Shown piece by piece: positions 1 to 8,172 of a DNA stretch of 26,802 nt. Source of the DNA: JAGPFW01 sp964535155 (GTDB lineage: Bacteria; Patescibacteriota; WWE3; UBA101185; UBA10185); assembly GCA_964535155.1 (NCBI GenBank), contig CAZHSR010000008.1:1-26802 (forward strand). Direction: 5' to 3'. The position numbers and the translations under genes were made by a program. The stretch's first letter is position 1. Every line of letters starts with the position of its first letter. A model generated the notes under the pieces. That model was not told where the DNA came from. It worked only from the letters and a program-made list of their open reading frames with translations, and made no database searches.

Positions 1-618
1 AGAACTAAAATGGCAGTTAGCTCCAGTGATGAAAGAGTTGACCCTGTGGGAAGTTGCGTTGGTCAAAAAGGAGTCCGCGTTCAATCGGTTATCCAAGAAA
101 TTCATGGCGAAAAGGTTGATATTGTTCCTTTTTCAGATAATGAAGCCAAATTTATTGCTGCAGCACTGTCTCCCGCAAAAGTAACCGATGTAGTTTTAAA
201 TCGTGACGAAAAAACCGCTGTTGTAACCGTTCCCGAGGATCAACAAAGTTTAGCCATTGGTAAGGATGGTCAAAATGCTAGGTTGGCGAACAAAATCACC
301 CGATGGAAAATGGATATTAAGGGTATAACTGGTGTCTTTAGTGATGATGAAGAGGATGAAGATAACAGTGGTAAGACTGGAAGAAAAGGTGGAAAAGGCG
401 GTACTGAGAAAGTTTCTATTGGACCAAAAGGAGCCAGCGGCATTTGGGATGATTTGATTCAAAAGGTAAGGGATGAGGAGGCTGTTGCTGAGGCCGAAAA
501 AGAAGAGGCTATTGCCGAAGAAGCGGAAGCCGAAGAATCCGAAGTTGCACCAGAAGAAACAAGTGAAACACCAGAGGTTGTAGCAGAAGAAACAACGGAA
601 GAACCCGCCAAAGAATAG
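1..618 (+). CDS. nusA: Transcription termination/antitermination factor NusA (3' part)
   Basis: The reading frame is open from the first base (R-T-K before the first in-window Met), so the gene starts upstream and only its C-terminal part is here. Two KH-type RNA-binding domains are visible: one with DPVGSCVGQKG followed by a segment ending GEKVDIV, and a second with the loop IGKDGQNARLA, preceded by FIAAALSPAKV, a stretch typical of NusA. The last ~90 residues form a low-complexity tail: a Gly/Lys stretch, then a run rich in Glu and Ala. NusA binds RNA polymerase and nascent RNA, modulating pausing, termination and antitermination. It lies directly upstream of infB, the usual nusA-infB order. 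The acidic tail is longer than needed for the KH core and may be lineage-specific. Identity is secure; the length of the missing N-terminal part cannot be seen. Confidence 0.95.
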   Translation, partial: RTKMAVSSSDERVDPVGSCVGQKGVRVQSVIQEIHGEKVDIVPFSDNEAKFIAAALSPAKVTDVVLNRDEKTAVVTVPEDQQSLAIGKDGQNARLANKITRWKMDIKGITGVFSDDEEDEDNSGKTGRKGGKGGTEKVSIGPKGASGIWDDLIQKVRDEEAVAEAEKEEAIAEEAEAEESEVAPEETSETPEVVAEETTEEPAKE

Positions 619-708
619 GGTCATCCTTAAAATCAAGCTTTTTTAGTTTAATTCATTTGGATACCCTAAAAACCTGTTTAATTTTAAAACAGATGAAAGA
701 AATAATTT

Positions 709-2205
709 ATGCCAAAAGAAAAAACCGACAAAGCAACAACACAATTTATTCGCGCCCCAATAGTAACCTTTATGGGTCATGTAGATCATGGCAAAACCAG
801 TCTTTTGGATGCTATTCGTCATACTAGCGTTCAAAAAAAGGAATATGGCGGAATTACTCAACATATAGGATCACATTCCATTGAATATAATAATCAAAAA
901 ATCACTTTTGTAGATACACCAGGGCATAGCGCTTTTACACAAATGCGTGCCAGAGGAGGAAAAGTAGCCGATATTGTGGTTTTAGTTGTAGCAGCAGATC
1001 AAGGTGTTCAGCCTCAAACCAAAGAGGCAATTGCTCATGCGAGGGCTGCAAAAGCTTCCATTATTGTGGCAATAAATAAAATAGACCTCCCAGGGGCGGA
1101 TGCCGAAAAAGTAAGACAACAATTATCACAAGAGAATCTTTTAGTAGAAGCATGGGGAGGAGATGCTGTAGCAGTAGAAGTTTCAGCAGAAAAAAAGACA
1201 AATCTGGAAGGACTTTTGGACGCAATTTTAGTAACTGCAGAACTTTTGGAGCTAAAAGCAAATCCAGAAGATGAGCTAGAAGCCGTAATAATAGAGTCTA
1301 AAAAAGACGCCAAGCAGGGAGTAGTTGTAAATTGTGTTTTAAGAAATGGGACCTTGTCTGTAGGCGATGAGATTACAGCTAGTGGAATGGAGGCAAAAGT
1401 AAAGCGAATTATGGATGAAAATGGAGTTGGTATAACAAAAGCAATTCCAACTATGCCAGTAAGTATTTTAGGATTTAATGAAACTCCAAATGTAGGAGAT
1501 TTAATTTTGCAAAAAGGAAGTGAACTTGCGGAATTGTCTGCAGATATGGATAAGGTGGAAATTGTTGGAACAAACGCAAAAAACATGATTTCTGTAATTA
1601 TTAAAGCCGATACACGCGGGACATTAGAGGCAGTAAAAGCAAGTTTGGCAAACATGGTAACTTCTTCGGTGGGAAACACTTATTCATTAAAATTTGTGCA
1701 ATCTTCCACAGGACCAGTTACAGATTCAGATATTTTACTAGCACAAAATGTGGATGGAGTAGTTTTAGGATTTAATATTTCGGTGGGAAGTTCGGCACAA
1801 CAATTGGCTCAAAGCCTAAAGGTGCCAGTGAAAACTTATAAAACCATTTACGATTTAATAGACGAGGCACAGGATTTGCTTACATGGACGGCAGAAAAAG
1901 ATGAAGAAAAGATTAAAGGTCGTGCCCAGATTTTAAAGCTGTTTAAGCTGCAGTCAGGCGATATAGTGGCAGGAAGTAAGATTTTGGCAGGACGACTTGT
2001 GGAAAATGCTCCTGTGGCAGTTTATGACAAAGATCCCGCAGATTTAAGTGCCGATGATGTGCCTTTGTTTAGATCCCGAATAAAAAATATAAAGATTGGA
2101 GATAAGGATGAAAAATCTGTAGGTAAAGGGAAGGAATGTGGAATTATGCTGAAGCCTCAGATTGAGGAGCTTGAGGCGGGGATGTTTTTTGAGGTGATTG
2201 GGTAG
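709..2205 (+). CDS. infB: Translation initiation factor IF-2, short form
   Basis: This is the GTPase that delivers initiator tRNA to the ribosome. All G motifs are present: GHVDHGKT near residue 23, GGITQHIG, DTPGH, NKID and a SAEKK stretch. The beta-barrel domain II, the IF-2 domain III and the C-terminal barrel follow. At 498 residues it lacks the long N-terminal extension of the E. coli type and begins only about 17 residues before the G domain, a form common in reduced genomes. It follows nusA after 90 nt. The start is the only Met well placed before the G domain; upstream there is only a weak purine-rich stretch (GAAAG) and no clear -10/-35 pair, so co-transcription with nusA is likely. 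Confidence 0.96.
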   Translation: MPKEKTDKATTQFIRAPIVTFMGHVDHGKTSLLDAIRHTSVQKKEYGGITQHIGSHSIEYNNQKITFVDTPGHSAFTQMRARGGKVADIVVLVVAADQGVQPQTKEAIAHARAAKASIIVAINKIDLPGADAEKVRQQLSQENLLVEAWGGDAVAVEVSAEKKTNLEGLLDAILVTAELLELKANPEDELEAVIIESKKDAKQGVVVNCVLRNGTLSVGDEITASGMEAKVKRIMDENGVGITKAIPTMPVSILGFNETPNVGDLILQKGSELAELSADMDKVEIVGTNAKNMISVIIKADTRGTLEAVKASLANMVTSSVGNTYSLKFVQSSTGPVTDSDILLAQNVDGVVLGFNISVGSSAQQLAQSLKVPVKTYKTIYDLIDEAQDLLTWTAEKDEEKIKGRAQILKLFKLQSGDIVAGSKILAGRLVENAPVAVYDKDPADLSADDVPLFRSRIKNIKIGDKDEKSVGKGKECGIMLKPQIEELEAGMFFEVIG

Positions 2206-2244
2206 GGGTTTTGGTGCTAGAAAGTTCATAAAACAAAAATAATT

Positions 2245-4050
2245 ATGGGAAAACTCAAGGATACACCAAAAATTGATAGGCCGAGGGAAAGATTTCTGGC
2301 AAAAGGATCAGATGCTTTATCAAAAAGTGAGTTATTGGCAATCCTTCTCGGTACAGGAATGAAGGGCAAAAATGTAAAACAGCTTTCTGAACAAATAATA
2401 AGGAAGTTTGGAAAAGGTCTCATGGACATTACGGTTGACGACTTGGTGAACGTTCCTGGAATTGGTAAGGCGAAAGCTTTACAAGTTGTTTCTGCATTTG
2501 CTTTAATAAAGAGGTTTTACGAAGATTTAAATTCTCAAAACGGTTTGGTGCTAAATGTAGAAGACGCAGTCGAGCTTGTTTCTGAAATCAGAGACAAAAA
2601 AAAGGAATATTTGGTTTGTCTATATCTTAATGCGAGAAACGTTGTCTTAAAAAAAGAAGTTGTGTCGATTGGGATATTGGACAAAAGCATGATTCACCCA
2701 AGAGAGGTTTTTGGGCCAGCTGTTGAGTTGAGGGCTGCTGGTGTTATTCTGCTACACAATCATCCATCTGGGAATGTGGAGCCCAGTGAGCAAGATTTTG
2801 GAGTTGTTAAGAAAATAGTTGAAGCTGGCAAAATAATGGGAATCAATGTTATTGACTTTGTTATCGTCAGCGAGACAAATATCCAAAGTATTTTGCAATC
2901 TTCGCAAACAGAAAAAGCTCTATATGTTTCGGAGGGTGTGCAAAGTTCTTTATTTGATATTTTTGAATCCGAAAGGCCATCTTATGTCCCAGCCATCAAG
3001 AAGGTTCCGAAAGTGTACTTTTTCCCTGAAAGCAGAAATAAACCGAACCGTTTTCAATTACAGAACCGAAGGTATTTAGGCAACAAATATAAGCTACTTG
3101 GCTTTATTGAAGATATTGTTAATGAAAAGTGTAATGGATTTAATACTTTTTGTGATATTTTTGCAGGCACAGGTGTGGTTGGGGACCGTTTCAACGAAAA
3201 AAACGTAAAAGTAATTACCAATGATCTTCTTGCGAGTAATTACATTCCTCTTAGGACCTTTTTAGGAATATCTAATATCGATTTTGGTGAGATAGAAAGA
3301 AAAATTGATTTACTTAATGGTCTTGAGGCCAATAAAGATAACTACTTTTCTAAGCACTTTGGGGATACCTACTTTACTCTAGACAATGCAAGAAAAATTG
3401 GAGAGATAAGAGAAAAAATTGAGGAGATAGCTAAAGATGATGATGAGAAAGCCGTTTTAATTACTTCCCTCTTGTATGCGGTAGATAAAGTAGCAAACAC
3501 GGTTGGACACTACGATGCTTATAGAAAGAAATTAGATACTGTACAAACAGTTCGTTTGTTGATTCCTGACTTTGATCCAGAAATAAATTCTGACAATGAA
3601 GTATACAAAGAAGATGCAAATCAGCTTATAAGGAAAATTAGTTGCGATGTTTTATATGTAGATCCCCCGTACAATTCACGTCAGTATTCTGACGCATATC
3701 ACTTATTAGAAAACTTAGTTACTTGGAAAAAGCCTGCTGTACACGGTAAAGCAAAAAAGATGGATCGCTCTCATATTAAAAGTGATTATTGTTTGAAGTC
3801 CGCCGCTAAAGCGTTCTCCGATTTAATACTTAATGCTAACTGCAAACACATTTTAATTTCCTATAACAATACAGGTGAATCTAAAGACGGTCGATCTAAT
3901 GCTAGAATAAAAGATGAACAAATAACTAGAATCTTGAAATCTCGTGGAGAAGTTGAGATTTTTGAACGTGATTATAAAGCTTTTACAACGGGTAAAAGTG
4001 ATGGTAACGGGCATACAGAACGAGTTTTTTATTGTAAGGTAACAAAATAA
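2245..4050 (+). CDS. RadC (JAB/MPN) protein fused to D12-class adenine DNA methyltransferase
   Basis: A 601-residue two-part protein. Residues 1-~220 are a full RadC: an N-terminal helix-hairpin-helix region (NVPGIGKAKA) and the MPN/JAMM core with HNHPSG at 171-176 and a conserved Asp at 184. After a linker (~225-270) comes a full D12-class N6-adenine methyltransferase: RRYLGNK at 275-281, the SAM-binding FAGTG at 306-310 and the catalytic DPPY at 473-476, i.e. alpha-class motif order. No stop, frameshift or in-frame Met lies in the linker, so the parts appear to be translated as one chain. Freestanding RadC is about 220 residues and its role is still debated; it is frequent on mobile elements. 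The next two genes are the endonuclease and a second methyltransferase, so this half probably methylates one strand of the restriction site. The specific link between RadC and modification is inference. Confidence 0.85.
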   Translation: MGKLKDTPKIDRPRERFLAKGSDALSKSELLAILLGTGMKGKNVKQLSEQIIRKFGKGLMDITVDDLVNVPGIGKAKALQVVSAFALIKRFYEDLNSQNGLVLNVEDAVELVSEIRDKKKEYLVCLYLNARNVVLKKEVVSIGILDKSMIHPREVFGPAVELRAAGVILLHNHPSGNVEPSEQDFGVVKKIVEAGKIMGINVIDFVIVSETNIQSILQSSQTEKALYVSEGVQSSLFDIFESERPSYVPAIKKVPKVYFFPESRNKPNRFQLQNRRYLGNKYKLLGFIEDIVNEKCNGFNTFCDIFAGTGVVGDRFNEKNVKVITNDLLASNYIPLRTFLGISNIDFGEIERKIDLLNGLEANKDNYFSKHFGDTYFTLDNARKIGEIREKIEEIAKDDDEKAVLITSLLYAVDKVANTVGHYDAYRKKLDTVQTVRLLIPDFDPEINSDNEVYKEDANQLIRKISCDVLYVDPPYNSRQYSDAYHLLENLVTWKKPAVHGKAKKMDRSHIKSDYCLKSAAKAFSDLILNANCKHILISYNNTGESKDGRSNARIKDEQITRILKSRGEVEIFERDYKAFTTGKSDGNGHTERVFYCKVTK

Positions 4051-4054
4051 AATT

Positions 4055-5872
4055 ATGAAAAAACCTTGGTCAATTACAACAACTTTGAGAAATCCAGAAA
4101 GACTAAGAGGTTTTTTGGACGTATTGCAACAACTAGAAGGAGAAGAGTGGACTCTAGAAAACCAAAAGAAGTATCAAATTCTTTTGATACAAAATAGAAA
4201 ATACGGTTATGGTAGTCCCCAGTTTTATAATGGTTTGTCGGCAAATCAGATAGGCTTGATCGACGACTCATCAAAAAAAATCTCTTTTGCTAAAGCAAAG
4301 GAGATCTTTGAATCAAAAAACTATGAAGATCCTGCCATGCGTGGCAGACAATCAATAAATCCATTAAAGAAAATTGGGTTAGTTATTATCAAAGATAACA
4401 AAGTAGTTGTTACTAGTTTGGGCAAACTCTTTTTGGAAGAAGATTTTGATTTGGGAGAAATTTTCTTTAGAAGTTTTTTAAAGTGGCAGATTCCTAATCC
4501 AGTAAGCAATGATTATCCTGAGAATGGGAATTACGATATTAAACCCTTTATTGGTTCCTTACACCTGGTCAATGCTGTAAACCAGAAAGAGATTGCATTG
4601 GGGAATAAACCTAAAGGCATTAGTAAGAAAGAATTTTCTCTCTTTGCACCTACCTTAATTAATTTTCAAAACATTGATTCTTATGCAGAAAAAATTGTTT
4701 CTCTAAGACAAAGCCTCAGGGGGAAAACAAAACAAGAACAAAAAGATATTTTCGATGCCTACAAGCTTAGTTTTGCTGGTGAATTTTTAGGTTCTGAAAA
4801 CCAATCAGATATAAGCAAGCTATTAAATAATCTGCAAGACTATGGTGATAATGCTATTCGATATTTCCGCTTAACAAGATACATTTATATTCGTGGTGGA
4901 GGCTTTTACATAGATCTTGAGCCTAGAAGATCTGTAGAAATAGAATCACTTTTAGGGTTCGACAGTTCGCAGTCTAAATCTTTTGAGTCTGGCGATGAAT
5001 ACTTGGAATATATTTCAGATATTTCACAACCTCGATTGCCTTGGGAAACTAAAGACAAATATATTGAAATCATAGAGCAGCTTGTGGGTGAGGTAGTCAG
5101 ATATGAAGATGACTTGAATAAGGATCATGCTCACATTAAAGACTATCAAGCAATGCCGGAAGCAGAGCTAAAAAAATATATCGCCGAACTCAGATCGTAC
5201 AGGCGTTTATTGCAAAACGAAACAGACCATAAGAAGTCTCAAGCCGTTGAGCAGGTTGAGTCTTATATACAAGAATTGGAGAGTATTTTTGATTCTGATG
5301 ATCGCCCAATACTTCTTGAAAAATTATCTGCCTTGGGATTGCACGCGCTGAACGATGCTCTCAAAATACAGCCCAATTATCCAGTAGGTGACGATAATGA
5401 ACCTACTTTTACAGCTCCAGCAAACACCCCAGACATTGAGTGTTTTTATGATAAATTCAATGCAATTTGCGAGGTGACAATGTTGACTGGCAGGGATCAG
5501 TGGTACAACGAGGGGCAACCTGTAATGAGACACTTAAGAGATTTTGAGAATGAACATGAGGACAAACAGTCCTACTGCCTATTTATTGCGCCAACTCTAC
5601 ATAGAGACACAATCAATACTTTTTGGACAGCGATAAAGTATGAATATGAAGGGCGACCGCAAAAGATTGTTCCTTTTTCGATTAACCAATTTGCTCTAGT
5701 TTTGAAAGTTTTACTTCAGATCAAAAAAGAAGGTAAATTCCTGAAACATGAAGAGCTTTCTCGCCTTTATGATCAGATACTAAGTTCATCAGAATCTTTT
5801 AATGACTCGGGTGAATGGGTATCGAGCATTCCGTCAACAATTGATTCTTGGCAAGAAAGTATTAATTTATGA
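4055..5872 (+). CDS. AlwI / Nt.BspD6I-family type IIS restriction endonuclease
   Basis: The N-terminus KPWSITTTLRNPERLRGFL is the family hallmark of AlwI-type enzymes, which recognise a 5-bp asymmetric site (GGATC or GAGTC in known members) and cut a few bases away. The length, 605 residues, is close to that remembered for Nt.BspD6I (about 604). In the C-terminal cleavage domain D460, E473 (in EVT), E486 and H493 have the same spacing as the D456/E469/E482/H489 recalled for Nt.BspD6I, so the active site looks intact. In BspD6I this chain alone nicks one strand and a small partner subunit cuts the other; no small subunit gene is seen here, so this could be a nickase or a self-dimerising cutter like AlwI. 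It sits 4 bp after the RadC-methyltransferase gene and overlaps the next gene by ATGA, indicating one operon. The recognition sequence cannot be read from the sequence. Confidence 0.85.
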   Translation: MKKPWSITTTLRNPERLRGFLDVLQQLEGEEWTLENQKKYQILLIQNRKYGYGSPQFYNGLSANQIGLIDDSSKKISFAKAKEIFESKNYEDPAMRGRQSINPLKKIGLVIIKDNKVVVTSLGKLFLEEDFDLGEIFFRSFLKWQIPNPVSNDYPENGNYDIKPFIGSLHLVNAVNQKEIALGNKPKGISKKEFSLFAPTLINFQNIDSYAEKIVSLRQSLRGKTKQEQKDIFDAYKLSFAGEFLGSENQSDISKLLNNLQDYGDNAIRYFRLTRYIYIRGGGFYIDLEPRRSVEIESLLGFDSSQSKSFESGDEYLEYISDISQPRLPWETKDKYIEIIEQLVGEVVRYEDDLNKDHAHIKDYQAMPEAELKKYIAELRSYRRLLQNETDHKKSQAVEQVESYIQELESIFDSDDRPILLEKLSALGLHALNDALKIQPNYPVGDDNEPTFTAPANTPDIECFYDKFNAICEVTMLTGRDQWYNEGQPVMRHLRDFENEHEDKQSYCLFIAPTLHRDTINTFWTAIKYEYEGRPQKIVPFSINQFALVLKVLLQIKKEGKFLKHEELSRLYDQILSSSESFNDSGEWVSSIPSTIDSWQESINL

Positions 5873-6648
5873 CAAAAAATATTGTTTACAGCGGGGATTG
5901 TGTTGAGGTTTTGAATCAAAAGATTGATAAGGGATCAATTGATTTAATCTTTGCTGATCCCCCGTACAACCTCTCCGGCAACGGACTGAAGTGGGAGGGA
6001 AATAAAACGGGTGGTGATTGGTATATGGTCAACGAAGAATGGGACAAAATGACAGCTCCCGAATATATGAAGTTTACTAGAAAATGGATAGGAGGCTGTC
6101 ATCGGGTATTAAAGGATAATGGATCTATTTATATCTCCTGTACCTACCACAATCTTTCCGAGGTAATGATTGTTTTAAAACAGCTGGAATTTAAAGTTAA
6201 TAATGTGATTGTTTGGCAAAAAACTAATGCTATGCCAAACATGACCAGAAGGGTATTTACCCACTCGACAGAGTTTGTGGTTTGGGCTGTCAAAGGTAAA
6301 AAGTGGATTTTCAACTACGAAATTCTTAAAGAGATCAACCCAGAAAAACAAAAAGATGGATCACCTAAACAAATGAGAGATGTATGGTCAATGCCCTTAG
6401 TTCAAGGGAAGGAGAGAATTAGAGGAACGGATGGTCGTGCCTTACACCCCACTCANNNNNNNNNNGAAGAAATGCTTAAACGAATTATTCTTGCCTCGTC
6501 AAATGAAGGAGATGTTGTGCTGGATCCATTTTTAGGAAGTGGAACGACAGCGGTTGTTGCAAAGAAATTAGGTAGAGAGTGGATTGGAATTGAAAAAAGT
6601 AAGAAATATGTTGATATGGCCAAGAAGAGAATAGACAGTGTTATTTAG
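5869..6648 (+). CDS. Beta-class DNA (adenine-N6) methyltransferase, interrupted by a 10-N gap
   Basis: A DpnA-like modification enzyme: the catalytic motif DPPYN is at residues 30-34, ahead of the SAM-binding motif FLGSGTT at 221-227, which is the beta-class order. It starts inside the stop of the endonuclease gene (ATGA), so the two are translationally coupled. A run of ten Ns (6456-6465) replaces the bases after HPT; related enzymes read HPTQKP followed by E-E, which would need about 7 missing bases. Ten and seven are in the same frame, so the gene stays open and is probably intact in the organism. With the alpha-class enzyme fused to RadC it gives the pair of methyltransferases that an asymmetric site needs, one per strand. 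The final 8 bp overlap the convergent ImmA gene. Confidence 0.88.
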   Translation: MTKNIVYSGDCVEVLNQKIDKGSIDLIFADPPYNLSGNGLKWEGNKTGGDWYMVNEEWDKMTAPEYMKFTRKWIGGCHRVLKDNGSIYISCTYHNLSEVMIVLKQLEFKVNNVIVWQKTNAMPNMTRRVFTHSTEFVVWAVKGKKWIFNYEILKEINPEKQKDGSPKQMRDVWSMPLVQGKERIRGTDGRALHPTXXXXEEMLKRIILASSNEGDVVLDPFLGSGTTAVVAKKLGREWIGIEKSKKYVDMAKKRIDSVI

Positions 6649-7135
6649 CAGCGTGTTTTCTGGCTAGTCCACTTGAAGTCAGCCTAATCCACATAGCTTG
6701 TTCACTTACCTCATATATTTCAGCAAGTTTTGGAGTGTCAAGACCGTATTGTTCCACATCCTTGACCAACCATTCCTTGGGCATTAATAACTCAGCCGCA
6801 AAAATATCAGCCTCTTTTTCTTGATGAAAATGAGGGTCAAAATAGCGTTTTTCATCATCAATGAAGGTATTCTCATAATGTTGATGACCACACAAGTAAT
6901 GTCCAATTTCGTGCGCTATTGTAAAACGCTGCATATTCTTGGGATGATTTTCGTTGACCCCAATAACTTTATCTCCACCTTCTATATGTATCATTCCCTT
7001 CCTTTTCTCTGGGAAGGGGTAGGGAACAACTGTAAAGCCCAGCTCTTCTGCTACTCTATTCACATCAACTGGCGGTTTAGTAATTTCCGCCATTCTCAGT
7101 AAACCTTGAACTTTTTGTCTATTTATATTTTTCAT
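6641..7135 (-). CDS. ImmA/IrrE-family metallopeptidase
   Basis: A 164-residue zinc peptidase with the HEIGH motif at residues 75-79 and the second family motif (E-K-E-A-D..FAAELLMP, residues 106-119) supplying the third zinc ligand. The N-terminus (VDVNRVAEELGFTVV) is also typical. In ICEBs1 of Bacillus, ImmA cleaves the repressor ImmR and so releases mobile-element genes; IrrE of Deinococcus cleaves DdrO in the DNA-damage response. Here it lies 5 bp downstream of an XRE regulator on the same strand, the same order as immR-immA, so the regulator is its probable substrate (inference). Its 3' end overlaps the methyltransferase gene by 8 bp tail to tail. No clear ribosome binding site precedes it, suggesting coupling to the regulator gene. 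Confidence 0.9.
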   Translation of the reverse strand: MKNINRQKVQGLLRMAEITKPPVDVNRVAEELGFTVVPYPFPEKRKGMIHIEGGDKVIGVNENHPKNMQRFTIAHEIGHYLCGHQHYENTFIDDEKRYFDPHFHQEKEADIFAAELLMPKEWLVKDVEQYGLDTPKLAEIYEVSEQAMWIRLTSSGLARKHAAK

Positions 7136-7140
7136 AATGG

Positions 7141-7476
7141 CTACTTTTCGTTTTTTCGTGATTTTATGTAATCTAAAAATCCCTTAGTGGACATATCCAT
7201 TTCTTTTTTGTCATTAGCTGAAAATGAACTACTATCCCTATGTTGACTGAAACCTTGAGAAATTATTTCTGATTCAAGTATGTCGTTTACAGACACCCCT
7301 AGAATTTGAGCTATAGCGTCCAATTGCTCAACGGAGACACTTGTTTTCCCTCTTTCTATATCCGAAACGGCCGCATGGGTTTTTAGACCTATTCCCCTGG
7401 CCAATATGCCTTGGGAAATACCCTTACGTACTCTCAAATCTCGTATTTTTTTGCCAAGTTCTTCTTTGGTGAGCAT
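7141..7476 (-). CDS. XRE-family HTH transcriptional regulator (ImmR-like)
   Basis: A 111-residue protein whose first ~65 residues form a lambda-repressor-type helix-turn-helix: IRDLRVRKGISQGILARGIG, then VSDIERGKTSVSVEQLDAIA and the usual LGVSVNDIL end. The rest is polar and could hold the cleavage or oligomerisation part. The start is placed at MLTKEEL rather than at an ATG 36 nt upstream, because a -10 box (TACAAT on the minus strand) ends exactly 6 nt before this ATG, so the message would begin at the start codon, and the upstream candidate would lie in the promoter. Co-transcribed with the ImmA-like peptidase and divergent from the HNH operon, it is the probable repressor of both. A restriction-controller (C-protein) role is a weaker alternative. 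Confidence 0.88.
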   Translation of the reverse strand: MLTKEELGKKIRDLRVRKGISQGILARGIGLKTHAAVSDIERGKTSVSVEQLDAIAQILGVSVNDILESEIISQGFSQHRDSSSFSANDKKEMDMSTKGFLDYIKSRKNEK

Positions 7477-7482
7477 TGGTCT

Positions 7483-7512
7483 ATTGTAGCAGGTAGCGAC
7501 AGTTTTAAGCAA
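7483..7512 (-). promoter_or_regulatory. Promoter of the XRE-ImmA operon, leaderless
   Basis: Read on the minus strand: TTGCTT (7512-7507), 18-bp spacer, TACAAT (7488-7483), then 6 nt to the ATG at 7476. Transcription should start at or next to the start codon. Confidence 0.65.
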
Positions 7513-7540
7513 GACTGACGTTTTTGCTTACAAAAAACTA

Positions 7541-7569
7541 TTGACTTTACTGTTGATTTCAGTTACATT
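7541..7569 (+). promoter_or_regulatory. Sigma70-type promoter of the HNH/DUF2188/AlbA_2 operon
   Basis: TTGACT (7541-7546), 17-bp spacer, TACATT (7564-7569). The predicted transcription start is near 7576, giving a leader of about 59 nt that carries an AAGGAGGT ribosome binding site. It is back to back with the XRE promoter. Confidence 0.75.
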
Positions 7570-7589
7570 GTGTTGATAAGAGCTACATT
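7552..7589 (+). promoter_or_regulatory. Direct repeat with 20-bp period, candidate operator
   Basis: GTTGAT-N6-TACATT occurs at 7552-7569 and again at 7572-7589; 14 of 18 positions agree. The first copy contains the -10 box and the second covers the predicted start of transcription, so a protein bound to both would block the promoter. The neighbouring XRE protein is the obvious candidate (inference). Confidence 0.5.
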
Positions 7590-7634
7590 TAATGATTGGC
7601 TCTCGAGATTAATAATTAAGGAGGTGGCAAGACT

Positions 7635-7913
7635 ATGTTACAAAAATTTAGCGAAACAGTAATTCAAGCAGTATGGGAAAAAGGAACGATTGTGCCTGGA
7701 GCAGATCCGCGCTTCAGACGTAAAGATGAGTGCGGGGCATGGATTGATCGGAATAGGCATGGGGACAGGTCTGATCAAAATAACACTGGATGGGAAATCG
7801 ATCATATTAGTCCTGGTGGTAGCGATGATTTATCGAACCTACGTCCCCTGCAATGGTACAACAATGTGACCAAAAGCGATGGTAGATTAACCTGTCCAAT
7901 AAAAGCAAGATAA
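7635..7913 (+). CDS. Small HNH endonuclease-like protein
   Basis: A 92-residue protein with an HNH (beta-beta-alpha-metal) core: WEIDHISPGGSDDLSNLRPL at 53-72, with D56/H57 as general base region, N68, and NNVTKSDGR at 76-84. Cys33 and Cys87 flank the core and could bind a structural zinc, but a complete pair of CxxC motifs is absent. HNH domains nick or cut double-stranded DNA; at this size there is no separate DNA-recognition domain. A strong ribosome binding site (AAGGAGGT, 7618-7625) precedes the ATG. It is the first gene of the divergent operon and is 16 bp from the DUF2188 gene. Whether it acts on invading DNA or as a nickase is unknown. Confidence 0.82.
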   Translation: MLQKFSETVIQAVWEKGTIVPGADPRFRRKDECGAWIDRNRHGDRSDQNNTGWEIDHISPGGSDDLSNLRPLQWYNNVTKSDGRLTCPIKAR

Positions 7914-7929
7914 GGAGGTGATAACTAGT

Positions 7930-8169
7930 ATGACAAGAAATAATTATTGGGTTTCTCCTGCGGGAGATAATTGGAAAACAAAAAGAGCAGGTGCTTCGAG
8001 AGCAACCGGTGTTTTTGATACCCAAAGAGAGGCCGAGAACTATGCTCGTGGTTTGCTTAAAAATAGTAACGGTGGTGAGCTGATTACTCAAAATCAACAA
8101 GGTCAGATTAGGAGTAAGGATACAATTAATCGTTTTGACCCAAATCCACCAAAGGATAAGGAAAACTAA
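7930..8169 (+). CDS. DUF2188-family small protein
   Basis: A 79-residue protein resembling DUF2188: an N-terminal strand YWVSPAGDNWKTKRAGASRA, then FDTQREAENYARGLLKNSNG and a final strand ending G-Q-I-R-S-K-D-T. The family is small, widespread and without a settled function. The ATG at 7930 is chosen over an in-frame GTG at 7918 because the GTG lies inside the ribosome binding site AAGGAGGT (7912-7919), which is 10 nt from the ATG. It lies between the HNH gene and the AlbA_2 gene in the same operon. Small size and linkage would fit an accessory or antitoxin-like role, but nothing in the sequence proves it. Confidence 0.75.
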   Translation: MTRNNYWVSPAGDNWKTKRAGASRATGVFDTQREAENYARGLLKNSNGGELITQNQQGQIRSKDTINRFDPNPPKDKEN

Positions 8170-8172
8170 TTT

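Noticed and set aside
673..697. CTGTTT/AAACAG hairpin before infB
   Set aside because: The stem is 6 bp and AT-rich, with no T-tract; such pairs are expected by chance in this composition.
1035..1679. 214-codon minus-strand frame within infB
   Set aside because: It lies wholly inside a gene with clear family motifs and has the Ser/Thr-rich composition of an antisense frame.
7141..7476. XRE protein as a C-protein of the restriction system
   Set aside because: It is paired with an ImmA peptidase, its promoter region faces the HNH operon rather than the restriction operon, and no copy of the operator repeat was found before the RadC-methyltransferase gene.
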